Positions 32,082-41,369 of a stretch of DNA of 57,551 nt are shown here, one piece after another. A program made the position numbers and the translations under genes. This DNA comes from Hydrogenophaga sp. (GTDB lineage Bacteria; Pseudomonadota; Gammaproteobacteria; Burkholderiales; Burkholderiaceae_C). Every line of letters starts with the position of its first letter. Within the stretch, counting starts at the first letter, position 1. The notes under the pieces are model-generated. The model was given only the letters and a program-made list of their open reading frames with translations. It did no database searches and was not told where the DNA came from. Where the stretch lies: contig NZ_WVZN01000033.1 in NCBI RefSeq assembly GCF_011772445.1, forward strand, positions 247 to 57,797, given 5' to 3'.

Positions 32082-32933
32082 TCAGAGGTCGGTGCGCAGG
32101 CGCCAGATCTCGGGGAACAGCACCACGTCGAGCATCTTGCGCAGGTAGCTCACGCCTCCCGTGCCACCCGTGCCCCGCTTGAAGCCGATCACGCGCTCCA
32201 CCGTGGTGACGTGGCGGAAGCGCCAGAGGCGAAAGCTGTCCTCCAGGTCGGTGAGTTCTTCGCCCAGTTGGTACAGGTCCCAGTGGGCCTTGGGGTCGCG
32301 GTAGACCGTGAGCCAGGCCTGCTCGACGGCGTCGCTGGCCTCGTAGGGCTCGGTCCAGTTGCGGTCGGTGTGGCTCGCGGGCACGGGCAGGCCGCGACGC
32401 GCGAGCAGACGCAGGCACTCGTCGTAGAGCGAGGGCGCCTCAAAGGCAGCCTGCACCGTGGCCGCGCGCTCGGGGTGGTGCGCGTGCGGCTTGAGCATGG
32501 CGGCGTTCTTGTTGCCCATGGCGAACTCGATGCAGCGGTACTGGTGGCTCTGGAAGCCGCTGGACTGCGCCAGGTAGGGCCGCAGCGCGCTGTACTCGGG
32601 CGGTGTCATGGTGGCCAGCACGTCCCAGGCGTGCACCAGCTGCTCCATGATGCGGCTCACGCGCGCGAGCATCTTGAAGGCGGGCTGCAACTCGTCGCGC
32701 GCGATGTGGGCGATGGCCGCGTGCAGCTCGTGCAGCATCAGCTTCATCCACAGCTCGCTGGTCTGGTGCTGCACGATGAAGAGCATCTCGTCGTGCGCGG
32801 GCGACAGCGGCTTCTGCGCGTTGAGGATGGCGTCGAGCTGCAGGTAGTCGCCATAGCTCATGTCGCGGCTGAAGTCGAGCTGGGCGCGCTCCTCGCGCAC
32901 CACGTCTTCGGGGCGTTTGGTGGTGTCGCTCAT
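32082..32933 (-). CDS. kynA: Tryptophan 2,3-dioxygenase
   Basis: Heme enzyme opening the indole ring of tryptophan to N-formylkynurenine. 283 residues from the ATG at 32933 ([18 protein letters not shown]). Conserved family segments are [48 protein letters not shown], the heme-ligand histidine in [14 protein letters not shown] and [13 protein letters not shown] at the C-terminus. It is the last gene of kynB-kynU-kynA, separated from kynU by 89 bases holding a hairpin repeat. Confidence 0.97.
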   Translation of the reverse strand: MSDTTKRPEDVVREERAQLDFSRDMSYGDYLQLDAILNAQKPLSPAHDEMLFIVQHQTSELWMKLMLHELHAAIAHIARDELQPAFKMLARVSRIMEQLVHAWDVLATMTPPEYSALRPYLAQSSGFQSHQYRCIEFAMGNKNAAMLKPHAHHPERAATVQAAFEAPSLYDECLRLLARRGLPVPASHTDRNWTEPYEASDAVEQAWLTVYRDPKAHWDLYQLGEELTDLEDSFRLWRFRHVTTVERVIGFKRGTGGTGGVSYLRKMLDVVLFPEIWRLRTDL

Positions 32934-32942
32934 GGGGTCTCC

Positions 32943-33016
32943 CGCCGGGCCGCCCCAAGGGAGACCCGCGCCCCCTCGGGGGGCAGCGAATACACGAAGT
33001 GATGAGCGTGGGGGTG
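32943..33016. repeat. Hairpin repeat, copy A (between kynA and kynU)
   Basis: Begins GCCGGGCCGCCCCAAG and contains CCCCCTCGGGGGGC and a CAC-GAA-GTG mini-hairpin before GAGCGTGGGGG. It is the same element as copy B inside kynU. It lies in the noncoding gap upstream of kynA and could act on the mRNA. Confidence 0.8.
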
Positions 33017-33022
33017 TGTCAT

Positions 33023-34384
33023 TCAGGTCACTGCGTGCTGGCGCTGGAATTCGGCGCCTTGCCATTCGCCGCTCTCCAGCACCTGGTGCAGGTGTTCGAC
33101 GGCGTTCCACACGTCCTCGAAGCCCAGGTACAGCGGCGTGAATCCGAAGCGCAGGATGTCGGGGTGGCCCGCGCCATCGCCCGCGCGGTAGTCGCCGATG
33201 ACGCCGCGCGCGATGAGGGCCTGCACGATGGCGTAGGCGCCCGAGCCACCGGCGCCGGGCCGCCCCAAGCCGGTGGGCGCCCCCTCGGGGGGCAGCGACC
33301 CGCGAAGCGGCGGAGCGTGGGGGCCAGTGATCGAGAGGCAGACCTGCGAGCCGCGCCGCGCGTGTTCGCGCGGCGTGACCAGAGACAGGCCATGGCCGGC
33401 GCAGCGTTCTTCCACCAGCGCGATGAACAGATCGGTCAGCGCCAGCGACTTGCGCCGCAGCGCGGCCATGCCGCCCAGGGGCTCGGCCGCCAGCACCGTC
33501 TGCACACCGCACTCCAGTGCCGCCAGGCTGATCATCGGCTGCGTGCCGCACTGGTAGCGCACGATGCCCTGCGCGGGCTGGTAGTCGGGCGTGAAGGCGA
33601 AGGGCTTGTCGTGGCCCCACCAGCCGGCCAGGGGTTGCCAGCAGCGGTCGGCGTGCTTGGGGTTCACCCAGACGAAGGCCGGCGCGCCCGGGCCGCCGTT
33701 GAGGTATTTGTAGCCGCAGCCCACGGCGAAGTCGGCGTCGGCGCCCGTCAGGTCCACCGGCACGGCGCCCGCGCTGTGCGCCAGGTCCCACACCACCAGC
33801 GCGCCCGCCTCATGCGCGGCCTTGGTCACTGCGGCCATGTCGTGCATGGCGCCGGTGCGGTAGTTCACGTGCGTGAGCATCAGGATCGCCAGCTTCTCGT
33901 CCTTCAAGGCCTCGGCGATCTCGTGCGGCTCCACCAGCACCAGCTCCCAGCCCTTGTCCTTGCACAGGGCCTCGGCGATGTAGAGGTCGGTGGGGAAGTT
34001 GCTGCGCTCGCTGACGATGCGCCATCGGCCGGGTTTCGTCTCGGCGCTGATGCGCAGCGCGGCGCTGAGCGCCTTGAACAGGTTCACGCTGGTGCTGTCG
34101 GTGGCGATGGTCGTGCCCGGCGCGGCGCCGATCAGGCGTGCGATCTGGTCGCCCACCTTGCGCGGCAGCTCGAACCAGCCGGCGCTGTTCCAGCTGCGGA
34201 TGAGGTCGCGGCCCCATTCGCGCGTGACCACCTCGGCCACACGCGCGGGCGCCGAGCGCGGCATGGCGCCGAGCGAGTTGCCGTCGAGGTAGATGGTGTT
34301 CGCGGGGATGTCGAAGCGCTCGCGCAGCGGGCGCAGCGGGTCTTGCGCGTCGAGCGCACGGCAGTCTTGCAAGGTGGTGGTCAT
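33023..34384 (-). CDS. kynU: Kynureninase carrying an in-frame repeat insertion
   Basis: PLP enzyme cleaving kynurenine to anthranilate and alanine. 453 residues, against about 416-420 in typical bacterial enzymes. The N-terminus has [18 protein letters not shown] contacts are seen in [13 protein letters not shown], and the Schiff-base lysine lies in [12 protein letters not shown] near residue 227. Between VCLSI and [16 protein letters not shown] about 28 extra residues occur, encoded by hairpin repeat copy B (residues about 353-378). The reading frame stays open to the normal C-terminus. Its ATG overlaps the kynB stop by four bases. Activity with the insertion is unproven. Confidence 0.93.
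   Translation of the reverse strand: MTTTLQDCRALDAQDPLRPLRERFDIPANTIYLDGNSLGAMPRSAPARVAEVVTREWGRDLIRSWNSAGWFELPRKVGDQIARLIGAAPGTTIATDSTSVNLFKALSAALRISAETKPGRWRIVSERSNFPTDLYIAEALCKDKGWELVLVEPHEIAEALKDEKLAILMLTHVNYRTGAMHDMAAVTKAAHEAGALVVWDLAHSAGAVPVDLTGADADFAVGCGYKYLNGGPGAPAFVWVNPKHADRCWQPLAGWWGHDKPFAFTPDYQPAQGIVRYQCGTQPMISLAALECGVQTVLAAEPLGGMAALRRKSLALTDLFIALVEERCAGHGLSLVTPREHARRGSQVCLSITGPHAPPLRGSLPPEGAPTGLGRPGAGGSGAYAIVQALIARGVIGDYRAGDGAGHPDILRFGFTPLYLGFEDVWNAVEHLHQVLESGEWQGAEFQRQHAVT
33253..33324. repeat. Hairpin repeat, copy B (inside kynU, in frame)
   Basis: Shares GCCGGGCCGCCCCAAG, CGCCCCCTCGGGGGGCAGCGA and GAGCGTGGGGG with copy A, with a CCGC-GAA-GCGG mini-hairpin between. It is read through in frame by kynU as a Pro/Gly/Leu-rich loop. 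Confidence 0.85.
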
Positions 34385-35010
34385 GGCAGGGAACGGAGCA
34401 CCGCGCGCACCGGCGAGGCGTCGGCGGTGGTGAGCTTCAGGGGCAGGGCGATGAGTTCATAGTCGCCTTCGGGCACGTCGTCGAGCAGCAGGTTCTCCAG
34501 CACGCGCAGGCCGCGACGGCGGATCACCTGGTGGCTGTCCAGCGTCTTGCTGCTCGCGGGGTCGATGCTGGCGCTGTCGATGCCGATGAGCACCACGCCC
34601 AGGTCGGCGAGGCGCTCCACGGTCTCGGGCGCGAAGGCGGGGAGGTCGTTGTCGAAGGCGCCTTGGGGCATGCGCGCATAGGTGCGCACCAGCACGCGCG
34701 GCGGCAGGCCTTGCAGGGCATGGGCCAGGTGCTCGAGCTTCACCAGAGGGCCCACGCCGACCGCATGGATCACGCGGCAAGTGCCGATGAAGGTCTCCAG
34801 CGGCACCTCGCCGATGGACGCGCCGCTCGGGTCGTAGTGCAGGGGCGCGTCGGCGTGCGAACCCACGTGCGGCGAGAGCGTGATCGCGCTGACGTTGACC
34901 GGACAGCCCGGCCCGATGCTGGCGACCCACTGCTGCGCGTACGCGGTGTCACCGGGAAAGACCGGTGCGCCCGCGTGAACGGGAGGGGAGATGTCCCAGA
35001 GCGTTTTCAT
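34381..35010 (-). CDS. kynB: Kynurenine formamidase (arylformamidase)
   Basis: Hydrolyses N-formylkynurenine to kynurenine and formate. 209 residues from the ATG at 35010 ([21 protein letters not shown]). The metal-binding HxGxHxDxPxH motif appears as [12 protein letters not shown], with Ser for the usual Thr, and GIDSASIDP and [13 protein letters not shown] close the cyclase-like fold. It is first in the kyn operon: kynB-kynU overlap, then kynA. The pathway therefore runs tryptophan to anthranilate; no kynR-type regulator is adjacent. Confidence 0.96.
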   Translation of the reverse strand: MKTLWDISPPVHAGAPVFPGDTAYAQQWVASIGPGCPVNVSAITLSPHVGSHADAPLHYDPSGASIGEVPLETFIGTCRVIHAVGVGPLVKLEHLAHALQGLPPRVLVRTYARMPQGAFDNDLPAFAPETVERLADLGVVLIGIDSASIDPASSKTLDSHQVIRRRGLRVLENLLLDDVPEGDYELIALPLKLTTADASPVRAVLRSLP

Positions 35011-35073
35011 GGCGCGGCGAAGGTAGCACCGCAAAAATACCCGTGGTGTCGGTTATTGCCAACAGGTGACGGA

Positions 35074-35093
35074 AAACTTCAGATGTGAAGTTT
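35074..35093 (-). terminator. Hairpin at the 3' end of the ykgJ-like gene
   Basis: AAACTTCA and TGAAGTTT form perfect 8-bp arms with a 4-base loop. On the minus strand the stem ends in TTTTCC, directly behind the ykgJ-like stop codon. It may also lie within the kynB promoter region, so an operator role is possible. Confidence 0.5.
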
Positions 35094-35407
35094 CAGGCCG
35101 GTTCCTCGAGCGGCGGCAGGTGGTGCCGCGCGCGGGCGCGACCGCAGGCGTCGCTGCCTTCGTCGAACTCCCGGCAGGGCGAGGGTCGCCATTCATAGAT
35201 GCCGCAAGCGGCCTTGACGCCCACCTTGCCCGCGAGCGCCGCGCAGCGGGGCGGCGAATGGTCCGTGCCACGCAGGCGCATGGTGCTGTCGGTGACTTCC
35301 ACTGCGAGCCCGGTGGGCACGCTGCCGCCCATGTCCTCCATCTCGTGGACCGAGAAGTCCACGCGAAAGCACGCGCAGCAGGCGCCGCAAGATACGCAGT
35401 GGGACAT
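35093..35407 (-). CDS. YkgJ-family cysteine-cluster protein
   Basis: 104 residues starting MSHCVSCGACCACF, with the CxxCxxCC metal-binding cluster (Cys4, Cys7, Cys10, Cys11), and a later CxxY...CREF pattern (ACGIYEWRPSPCREFDEG). This is the UPF0153/YkgJ family, thought to bind iron or zinc, possibly as an Fe-S cluster; the biological role is not known. It follows argF after a 112-base gap containing hairpin repeat copy C. Confidence 0.87.
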   Translation of the reverse strand: MSHCVSCGACCACFRVDFSVHEMEDMGGSVPTGLAVEVTDSTMRLRGTDHSPPRCAALAGKVGVKAACGIYEWRPSPCREFDEGSDACGRARARHHLPPLEEPA

Positions 35408-35462
35408 ACCAGTGTTTGTCGAGCGAAGTGTCTTGGTCCAGGGGCATCGCGGAACCGGCTTT

Positions 35463-35516
35463 GCCGGGCCGCAGATGCCGCCCCCTGGAGGGGGTCGCGC
35501 GAAGCGCGGCGGGGGT
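35463..35516. repeat. Hairpin repeat, copy C (after argF)
   Basis: A shorter relative of copies A and B: GCCGGGCCG, then CCCCC-TGGA-GGGGG and GCGC-GAA-GCGC stems and a final GGGGGTG. It ends four bases before the argF stop codon region and may double as its transcript end. Confidence 0.65.
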
Positions 35517-35519
35517 GTT

Positions 35520-36473
35520 TCAGTTCCTGCGTCCCAGGAGCAGGTACTCCATCAGGGCCTTCTGCGCGTGCAGGCGGTTCTCGGCCTCGTCCCAGACCAC
35601 GCTCTGCGGGCCGTCGATGACCTCGGCGGTCACTTCCTCGCCGCGGTGCGCGGGCAGGCAGTGCATGAAGAGGGCGTCGGGCCTGGCCAGCTTCATCATG
35701 GCCTCGTCCACACACCATTTCGCGAAGGCCTGGCGGCGAACCTCGTTCTCGGCCTCGAAGCCCATGCTGGTCCAGACGTCGGTGGTCACCAGGTCGGCGC
35801 CCTGGCAGGCCTCGCGCGGGTCCTTGAAGACCTTGTAGCAGTCGCGCTTGCTGATGCCCGCGAGCACGGGGTCGACCTCATACCCGCCGGGCGTGCTCAC
35901 GTGCACCGTGAAGCCCAGCAGCTCGGCCGCCTGCAGCCAGGTGTTGGCCATGTTGTTGCCATCGCCCACCCAGGCCACCACCTTGCCGCGGATCGCGTCG
36001 AGCGGTTGGCCGCCCGGTGCGGGCCGGTACTCCACCAGCGTGAACAGGTCGGCCAGGATCTGGCAAGGATGGAACTCGTTGGTGAGGCCGTTGATCACCG
36101 GCACGCGCGAATGCGCCGCGAAGCGCTCGAGCTTGGCCTGCTCGTAGGTGCGGATCATCACCAGGTCCACCATGCGGCTGATCACGCGCGCGCTGTCTTC
36201 GATGGGCTCGGCGCGGCCGAGCTGGCTGTCGCCGGTGGTGAGGTGCACCACCGAGCCGCCCATCTGGTACATGCCGGCCTCGAAGCTCACGCGCGTGCGC
36301 GTGCTGGCCTTCTCGAAAATCATGGCCAGGGTGCGGTCGGGATCGGCGAAGGGCTGGTACTTCTCGACGGCCTTGAACTTGCGCTTGATGAAGGCCGCGC
36401 GCTGGAACAGGTGGCCGTACTCTTCGGCGCTCAGGTCCTTGAACTGCAGGTAGTGGCGAATCGTCGTGGACAT
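35520..36473 (-). CDS. argF: Ornithine carbamoyltransferase
   Basis: Makes citrulline from ornithine and carbamoyl phosphate. 317 residues from the ATG at 36473. The carbamoyl-phosphate site STRTR is at residues 57-61. ADLFTLVE follows HPCQIL, and the ornithine-side HCLPAHRGEEV lies near 271. It starts eight bases after the argD stop, so argD-argF form an operon on the minus strand. Confidence 0.97.
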   Translation of the reverse strand: MSTTIRHYLQFKDLSAEEYGHLFQRAAFIKRKFKAVEKYQPFADPDRTLAMIFEKASTRTRVSFEAGMYQMGGSVVHLTTGDSQLGRAEPIEDSARVISRMVDLVMIRTYEQAKLERFAAHSRVPVINGLTNEFHPCQILADLFTLVEYRPAPGGQPLDAIRGKVVAWVGDGNNMANTWLQAAELLGFTVHVSTPGGYEVDPVLAGISKRDCYKVFKDPREACQGADLVTTDVWTSMGFEAENEVRRQAFAKWCVDEAMMKLARPDALFMHCLPAHRGEEVTAEVIDGPQSVVWDEAENRLHAQKALMEYLLLGRRN

Positions 36474-36481
36474 GGGCGCGT

Positions 36482-37681
36482 TCACTCCGCCAGGAAGGCC
36501 TTGATCAGCGGCACCAGGATGGTCGCGATCTCGTCGGCTTCGGCCGTGCTGAGGATCAGCGGCGGCACCAGGCGGATCACGCTGTCGGCGGTGACCGACA
36601 ACAGCAGGCCCGCTTCGGCCGCGCGCTGCAGGATCACGCCGCAGGGCTTGGTGAGCTCGATCCCGAGCATCAGGCCCTGGCCGCGGATCTCCTTCACGCC
36701 GTCCACGCCAGCCAGGCCCTTCTCGAGCGCGGCGCGCAGGTGCGCGCCCACGCGTTCGGCGTTGGCCAGCAGGCCTTCCTCTTCCATGATGCGGATGGTC
36801 TCCACCCCCGCGCGCATGGACAGCGGGTTGCCGCCGAAGGTGGTGCCGTGGTTGCCCGGTTGGAAGATGTTGGCCGCCTTGGGGCCGGCCACCACCGCGC
36901 CGATGGTCACGCCCGAGCCCAGGCCCTTGGCCAGGGGCATCACGTCGGGCACGATGCCGGCCCACTGGTGCGCGAACCACTTGCCGGTGCGGCCCATGCC
37001 GCACTGCACCTCGTCGATCATGAGCAGCCAGTCGCGCTCGTCGCACAGGGCGCGCACGTCCTTCAGGTACTGCGCGCGCATCGGGTTGATGCCGCCTTCG
37101 CCCTGGATGGTCTCGAAGAACACGGCGACGACGTTCGGGTTGTTCGCGGTGGCCTTCTTCAGCGCCTCGATGTCGTTCGCGGGCACGCGCACGAAGCCTT
37201 CCACCAGCGGGCCGAAGCCGGCCTGCACCTTGGGGTTGCCGGTGGCCGACAGCGTGGCGATGGAGCGGCCGTGGAAGGCCTTCTCGTAGACCACGATCTC
37301 GGGACGTTCGATGCCCTTGTCGTGCCCGTATTTGCGCGCCAGCTTCAGCGCGGCCTCGTTGGCCTCCAGCCCGGTGCTGCAGAAGAACACGTTGGTGAGG
37401 CCCGAACGCTCCACCAGCATCTGCGCCAGACGCTCCTGGTCAGGCACGTGGTAGTAGTTGCTGCTGTGGATCAGCTTGGCGATCTGGTCCTGCAGCGCGG
37501 GCACCAGCTTGGGGTGCGCGTGGCCCAGGGTGTTGACGGCGATGCCGGCCAGCCCGTCGAGGTATTCCTTGCCGTTGGTGTCCCACACGCGGCAGCCTCG
37601 TCCGTGCGACAGCGCGATCGGCAGGCGACCGTAGGTGTTCATCACGTGGGGCGAGGCGACGGGTTTCAGCGCGGCGTTCAT
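36482..37681 (-). CDS. argD: Acetylornithine aminotransferase
   Basis: Class III PLP aminotransferase, converting N-acetylglutamate semialdehyde to N-acetylornithine. 399 residues. The N-terminus has MNTYGRLPIALSHGRG, FFCSTGLEANEAALKLAR binds PLP phosphate, the catalytic lysine is in MPLAKGLGSGVTIGAV near 252, and HGTTFGGNPLSMRAG is intact. Family members can also act on succinyl-diaminopimelate intermediates or related omega-amino substrates; the argF neighbour supports arginine synthesis. A -10-like TACAAT lies upstream on the minus strand (37759-37764). Confidence 0.95.
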   Translation of the reverse strand: MNAALKPVASPHVMNTYGRLPIALSHGRGCRVWDTNGKEYLDGLAGIAVNTLGHAHPKLVPALQDQIAKLIHSSNYYHVPDQERLAQMLVERSGLTNVFFCSTGLEANEAALKLARKYGHDKGIERPEIVVYEKAFHGRSIATLSATGNPKVQAGFGPLVEGFVRVPANDIEALKKATANNPNVVAVFFETIQGEGGINPMRAQYLKDVRALCDERDWLLMIDEVQCGMGRTGKWFAHQWAGIVPDVMPLAKGLGSGVTIGAVVAGPKAANIFQPGNHGTTFGGNPLSMRAGVETIRIMEEEGLLANAERVGAHLRAALEKGLAGVDGVKEIRGQGLMLGIELTKPCGVILQRAAEAGLLLSVTADSVIRLVPPLILSTAEADEIATILVPLIKAFLAE

Positions 37682-37844
37682 GCGGGGACTCTCCGATTGC
37701 GGGCCAGAAAAGAAATCGGCTCAACGCCTGCGGGGCAGGGTGGAGCCGTTGAAGCGCGATTGTAGGCACACGTTTTGCGCCGGATCGATGACGGCTCGGC
37801 ATCGCTGCCATGCCCCTGACCGGCCGCCTCGGAGCCGTCACAAG

Positions 37845-37862
37845 TCTTATATAAGATATAAT
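37845..37862 (+). promoter_or_regulatory. Promoter and palindromic operator upstream of the DUF3579 gene
   Basis: The palindrome TCTTATATAAGA (37845-37856) directly abuts a consensus TATAAT (37857-37862). Over 21 bases this block differs from the one upstream of gntR (11944-11964, minus strand) at one position, inside the -10 box. No good -35 box is visible. It is the likely second site of the GntR regulator (inference). Confidence 0.6.
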
Positions 37863-37950
37863 TCTTGGCTGCCGTCCGACCGGCGATCCCGGTTGTTGCG
37901 ATGGCCCGATTCCTGCACGAGCCCTCCATCCGAGGCTTACCCTCCACCCG

Positions 37951-38274
37951 ATGGCCGCACCCACGCCCAAGCAAGTCTTCATCCAGGGCATCACCCGCGA
38001 TGGACGCACCTTTCGCCCGAGCGATTGGGCCGAACGCCTCGCCGGTGTCATGAGCGGGTTCCGCCCGGGCGGCGTGCAACCGGGCAGCCACCTGAGCTAT
38101 TCCCCCTGGTGCGTGCCCACCGTCATCAACGGCGTCAAATGCGTGGTGGTGAATGGCGACCTGCGCGAGGCCGAGCCCATGGCCTGGGACTTCTGTCTCA
38201 ACTTCGCCCGCGACAACGACCTGCAGGTGGCTGAGGCCTGCCTCTTGCCCGAACCGCCGCCGAAGAAGGACTGA
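37951..38274 (+). CDS. DUF3579 family protein
   Basis: 107 residues, MAAPTPKQVFIQGITRDG at the start. The conserved DUF3579 features include FRPSDWAERLAGVMS and YSPWCVPTVINGVKCVVV. The family is restricted largely to betaproteobacteria and has no known function. It sits divergently from argD and is preceded by the palindrome-promoter block. A bidirectional terminator separates it from rpsT. Confidence 0.88.
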   Translation: MAAPTPKQVFIQGITRDGRTFRPSDWAERLAGVMSGFRPGGVQPGSHLSYSPWCVPTVINGVKCVVVNGDLREAEPMAWDFCLNFARDNDLQVAEACLLPEPPPKKD

Positions 38275-38296
38275 TCCGATCCCGCGCGGGCAACAA

Positions 38297-38320
38297 AAAA
38301 GCCGTCTCACGACGGCTTTT
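38297..38320. terminator. Bidirectional terminator between the DUF3579 gene and rpsT
   Basis: AAAAGCCGTC and GACGGCTTTT form a perfect 10-bp stem with a TCAC loop. The minus-strand side continues TTTTTTG for rpsT and the plus-strand side ends TTTTC for the DUF3579 gene. Confidence 0.9.
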
Positions 38321-38390
38321 CTGCTTTTGCTGGCAGCGCACCCGATTCAAACGGCAGGCCCCTGGGGGCCCGGGCGGCTGGTGGTGAGGA

Positions 38391-38687
38391 TCAGGCCGCG
38401 GCAGCCAGACCCTTGACCTTCGCGGACAGGCGGCTCTTGTCGCGAGCGGCCTTGTTCTTGTGGAAGATGCCCTTGTCGGCGATGGTGTCGACAACGGCCT
38501 GCATCTTGGCGAACAGCTCGGTCGCCTTGGCCTTGTCGCCAGAAACGACGGCCTTCTCGACGTTCTTCACCGCGGTGCGGTACTTCGAGCGCAGCGAGCT
38601 GTTGGCGGCGTTGAGCTTGACGTCCTGGCGGGCGCGCTTGCGGCCCGACGCCAGGCGGGGGTTCTTTTTCTTCGGCTTGGTGGCCAT
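38391..38687 (-). CDS. rpsT: 30S ribosomal protein S20
   Basis: 98 residues, [20 protein letters not shown] at the N-terminus, very basic and helical. [18 protein letters not shown] and [15 protein letters not shown] are typical of bS20, which binds 16S rRNA. The ribosome site is TAAGGAA, nine bases before the ATG. It is monocistronic: promoter at 38733, terminator at 38297-38320. Confidence 0.98.
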   Translation of the reverse strand: MATKPKKKNPRLASGRKRARQDVKLNAANSSLRSKYRTAVKNVEKAVVSGDKAKATELFAKMQAVVDTIADKGIFHKNKAARDKSRLSAKVKGLAAAA

Positions 38688-38732
38688 GGTGTGTTCCTTA
38701 GGTGTTTGTGGATGTTGCCAGCAAAGCCCGCG

Positions 38733-38738
38733 ATTATA
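38733..38738 (-). promoter_or_regulatory. rpsT -10 box
   Basis: A consensus TATAAT is read on the minus strand 46 bases before the rpsT start; the -35 region (around 38756-38761) is weak. Confidence 0.55.
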
Positions 38739-38794
38739 GCCCGGTGCCTCCCGCCATCCCAGACGCTCCCGTCGGCTGCCGGTTAGGGCCCGCT

Positions 38795-38800
38795 TACACT
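38795..38800 (+). promoter_or_regulatory. murJ -10 box for a leaderless transcript
   Basis: TACACT ends seven bases before the murJ GTG, the usual distance from a -10 box to the transcription start. No ribosome site precedes the GTG. No convincing -35 is seen. Confidence 0.4.
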
Positions 38801-38807
38801 CTGCGCC

Positions 38808-40373
38808 GTGTCGCTGTTCAAGTCCGCCTCCCTGGTTTCCCTGCTGACCCTGGCCTCGCGCATCACCGGGCTGGTGCGCGAGCTGCTCATGGCAGCCACC
38901 TTCGGCGCCAGCGCCCTCACCGACGCCTTCAACGTGGCGTTTCGCATTCCCAACCTGCTGCGCCGGCTGTTCGCCGAGGGCGCCTTCAGCCAGGCCTTCG
39001 TGCCCGTGCTGGCCGGTACCCGCGCCCAGGAGGGCGACGAGGCCACCCGACGCCTGATCGACCAGATCGCCACCGTGCTGGCCTGGGCCCTGCTGGTCAC
39101 CTGTGTGCTGGGGGTGCTGGCTGCGCCGTTGCTGGTCTATGCCATGGCCGCCGGCCTGAAGCAGTCGCCCGAGGGTTTCGAGGCGGCCGTCGTCATGACG
39201 CGCTGGATGTTCCCCTACATCGGCTTCATGTCCTTCGTGGCGCTGGCGGCCGGCATCCTGAACACCTGGAAGCGCTTCGCGGTGCCCGCGGCCACGCCGG
39301 TGCTGCTCAACCTGTCCATGATCGCAGCCGCCTGGTTCGGCGCGCCCTGGTTCGAGCGCCTGGGCATTCCACCGATCTACGCCATGGCGGGCGGTGTGCT
39401 GCTGGGCGGGGCGCTGCAACTGGGCGTGCAGGTCCCGGCGCTGCGGCGTCTGGGTTTGTGGCCGCGTGTGGGCTTCGGCTGGGGCTCGCTCAAGACGGCC
39501 TGGGCGCACCCGGGCACGCGCCGGGTGCTCACGCTCATGCTGCCGGCGCTGCTGGGCGTGAGCGTGGCCCAGCTCTCGCTGTTGATCAACACCCAGATCG
39601 CCTCGCACCTCGCGGTGGGCAGCGTGAGCTGGCTCACCTATGCCGATCGCCTGATGGAATTCCCCACGGCGCTGCTGGGCGTGGCGCTGGGGGTCGTGCT
39701 GCTGCCGCAATTGTCGGCCGCGCAGGCTGCAGGCGACAACGAGCGCTACAGCGGCCTGCTCGACTGGGGCCTGCGGCTGGTGGTGCTGCTGGCCGTGCCC
39801 AGCGCCGTGGCGCTGCTCACCTTTGCGCAGCCGCTGGTGGCGGTGCTGTACCACTACGGCCGCTTCGGCGTGGCCGACGTGCAGCAGACCTCGATGGCCC
39901 TGATGGGCTACGGCGCGGGCTTGATCGGGCTGGTGGCGATCAAGGTGCTGGCGCCGGGCTTCTACGCCCGCCAGGACATCCGCACGCCGGTGAAGATCGC
40001 CATTGGCGTGCTGGTGCTTACCCAAGTGCTCAACGTGGTGCTGGTGCCGCACCTGGCGCACGCCGGTCTGGCGCTGGCCATCGGGCTGGGGGCGCTGGTC
40101 AACGCGGCCTTTCTGTTGATCGGGCTGCGCCGGCGCGGCGCCTACAAACCGGCCCCCGGGTGGGGGAAGTTCGGCCTGCAGGTGCTGGCGGCCAGCGTGT
40201 TGCTGGCGGTGTATCTCACCTGGCTGTCGGCGCGCGTGGGCTGGCTGGGGTTCGACGGTGCTGCACTGCAGCGAGTCGGCTTGCTGGCATTGGGTATCGT
40301 GGGGGCGGGCGCGCTGTACTTTGGGGCCTTGGTTCTCTCGGGCTTGAACTTGCGGCAGTTCGTCCGACAATAG
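38808..40373 (+). CDS. murJ: Lipid II flippase MurJ
   Basis: A 521-residue MOP-family transporter with about 14 hydrophobic helices that flips lipid II across the inner membrane for peptidoglycan synthesis. The N-terminus has [20 protein letters not shown] and [25 protein letters not shown], a signature of the family. The start is GTG at 38808 ([11 protein letters not shown]). Divergent from rpsT, an arrangement common in Burkholderiales. The sirB1-like gene follows after 31 bases. Confidence 0.96.
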   Translation: MSLFKSASLVSLLTLASRITGLVRELLMAATFGASALTDAFNVAFRIPNLLRRLFAEGAFSQAFVPVLAGTRAQEGDEATRRLIDQIATVLAWALLVTCVLGVLAAPLLVYAMAAGLKQSPEGFEAAVVMTRWMFPYIGFMSFVALAAGILNTWKRFAVPAATPVLLNLSMIAAAWFGAPWFERLGIPPIYAMAGGVLLGGALQLGVQVPALRRLGLWPRVGFGWGSLKTAWAHPGTRRVLTLMLPALLGVSVAQLSLLINTQIASHLAVGSVSWLTYADRLMEFPTALLGVALGVVLLPQLSAAQAAGDNERYSGLLDWGLRLVVLLAVPSAVALLTFAQPLVAVLYHYGRFGVADVQQTSMALMGYGAGLIGLVAIKVLAPGFYARQDIRTPVKIAIGVLVLTQVLNVVLVPHLAHAGLALAIGLGALVNAAFLLIGLRRRGAYKPAPGWGKFGLQVLAASVLLAVYLTWLSARVGWLGFDGAALQRVGLLALGIVGAGALYFGALVLSGLNLRQFVRQ

Positions 40374-40404
40374 GCCGTCCCGCGCCCGCTCTCGACCCTT
40401 TTCC

Positions 40405-41262
40405 ATGCCGCTCACGTTCGAGTTCACCGCGCCCACGCCCCTGAGCTACTTTGCGTCGCTCGTGCGTGACGACGAGGCCTTGCCGCTGTTCGAGGCGGCG
40501 GCCTCGGTGGCGCAGGACGAATACCCCGACCTGGACGTGCAGCAGGTGCTGGGCGACGTGGACCAGATGCTGGCGCGCGTGAAGCGCCGCTGCCCCGAGG
40601 ACGCCGGCCCCCTGCAGCGCCTGCGCGTGCTCAACCAGTTCTTCTTTCGCGACATGGGGTTCGGCGGCAACGTCAACAACTACTACGACCCCGACAACAG
40701 TTACCTCAACGCCGTGCTGCGCACGCGCCGGGGCATCCCCATCTCGCTGGCGGTGCTGTGGCTGGAGCTGGCCCAGGGCATGGGCCTCAAGGCGCGCGGC
40801 GTCAACTTCCCCGGGCACTTCATGATCAAGATCAACCTGCCCAACGGGCAGGTGGTGATCGACCCGTTCACCGGCCAGTCGCTCAGCCGCGAGGACCTGT
40901 CGGATCGGCTGGAGCCCTACAAGCGCCGCAACGGCCTGGTCGACGACTTCGACGTGCCCGTGGGCCTTTACCTGCAGGCTGCCACGCCGCGCGAAATCCT
41001 CGCGCGTCTGCTGCGCAACCTCAAGGAAATCCACCGCACCCAGTCCGACTGGTTGCGCCTGGTGGCCGTGCAGGACCGCCTCATCGTGCTGCTGCCCGAG
41101 GCCTGGGTGGAGTTCCGCGACCGCGGCCTCGCCTGGGCCGAGATCGGCGATCTGCGCCTGGCGGTGAATGACCTCGAAACCTTCGTGGACCACACCGACG
41201 ACGCGCTGGAGCGCAGCGCGATCGAGCAGCGGCTGCAGACCCTGCGGCGCGCGATGAACTGA
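40405..41262 (+). CDS. SirB1-family protein (transglutaminase-like and TPR regions)
   Basis: 285 residues. The N-terminal half has the transglutaminase-like core: [36 protein letters not shown] and [10 protein letters not shown]. The C-terminal part (about 200-285) is TPR-like helices ([20 protein letters not shown]). SirB1 proteins are widespread, usually lack a proven enzyme activity, and often lie near translation or envelope genes. It begins 31 bases after murJ. Confidence 0.85.
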   Translation: MPLTFEFTAPTPLSYFASLVRDDEALPLFEAAASVAQDEYPDLDVQQVLGDVDQMLARVKRRCPEDAGPLQRLRVLNQFFFRDMGFGGNVNNYYDPDNSYLNAVLRTRRGIPISLAVLWLELAQGMGLKARGVNFPGHFMIKINLPNGQVVIDPFTGQSLSREDLSDRLEPYKRRNGLVDDFDVPVGLYLQAATPREILARLLRNLKEIHRTQSDWLRLVAVQDRLIVLLPEAWVEFRDRGLAWAEIGDLRLAVNDLETFVDHTDDALERSAIEQRLQTLRRAMN

Positions 41263-41369
41263 GTGCCACGCCCGTATCGGCGTGTAAGCGCTGTTGACGC
41301 GCGGCCAGAGCTGCAACGAACATCGATCGAGAACCGAGGCCCACCGGGCCCGGAACCGGAGCCCCGTTC

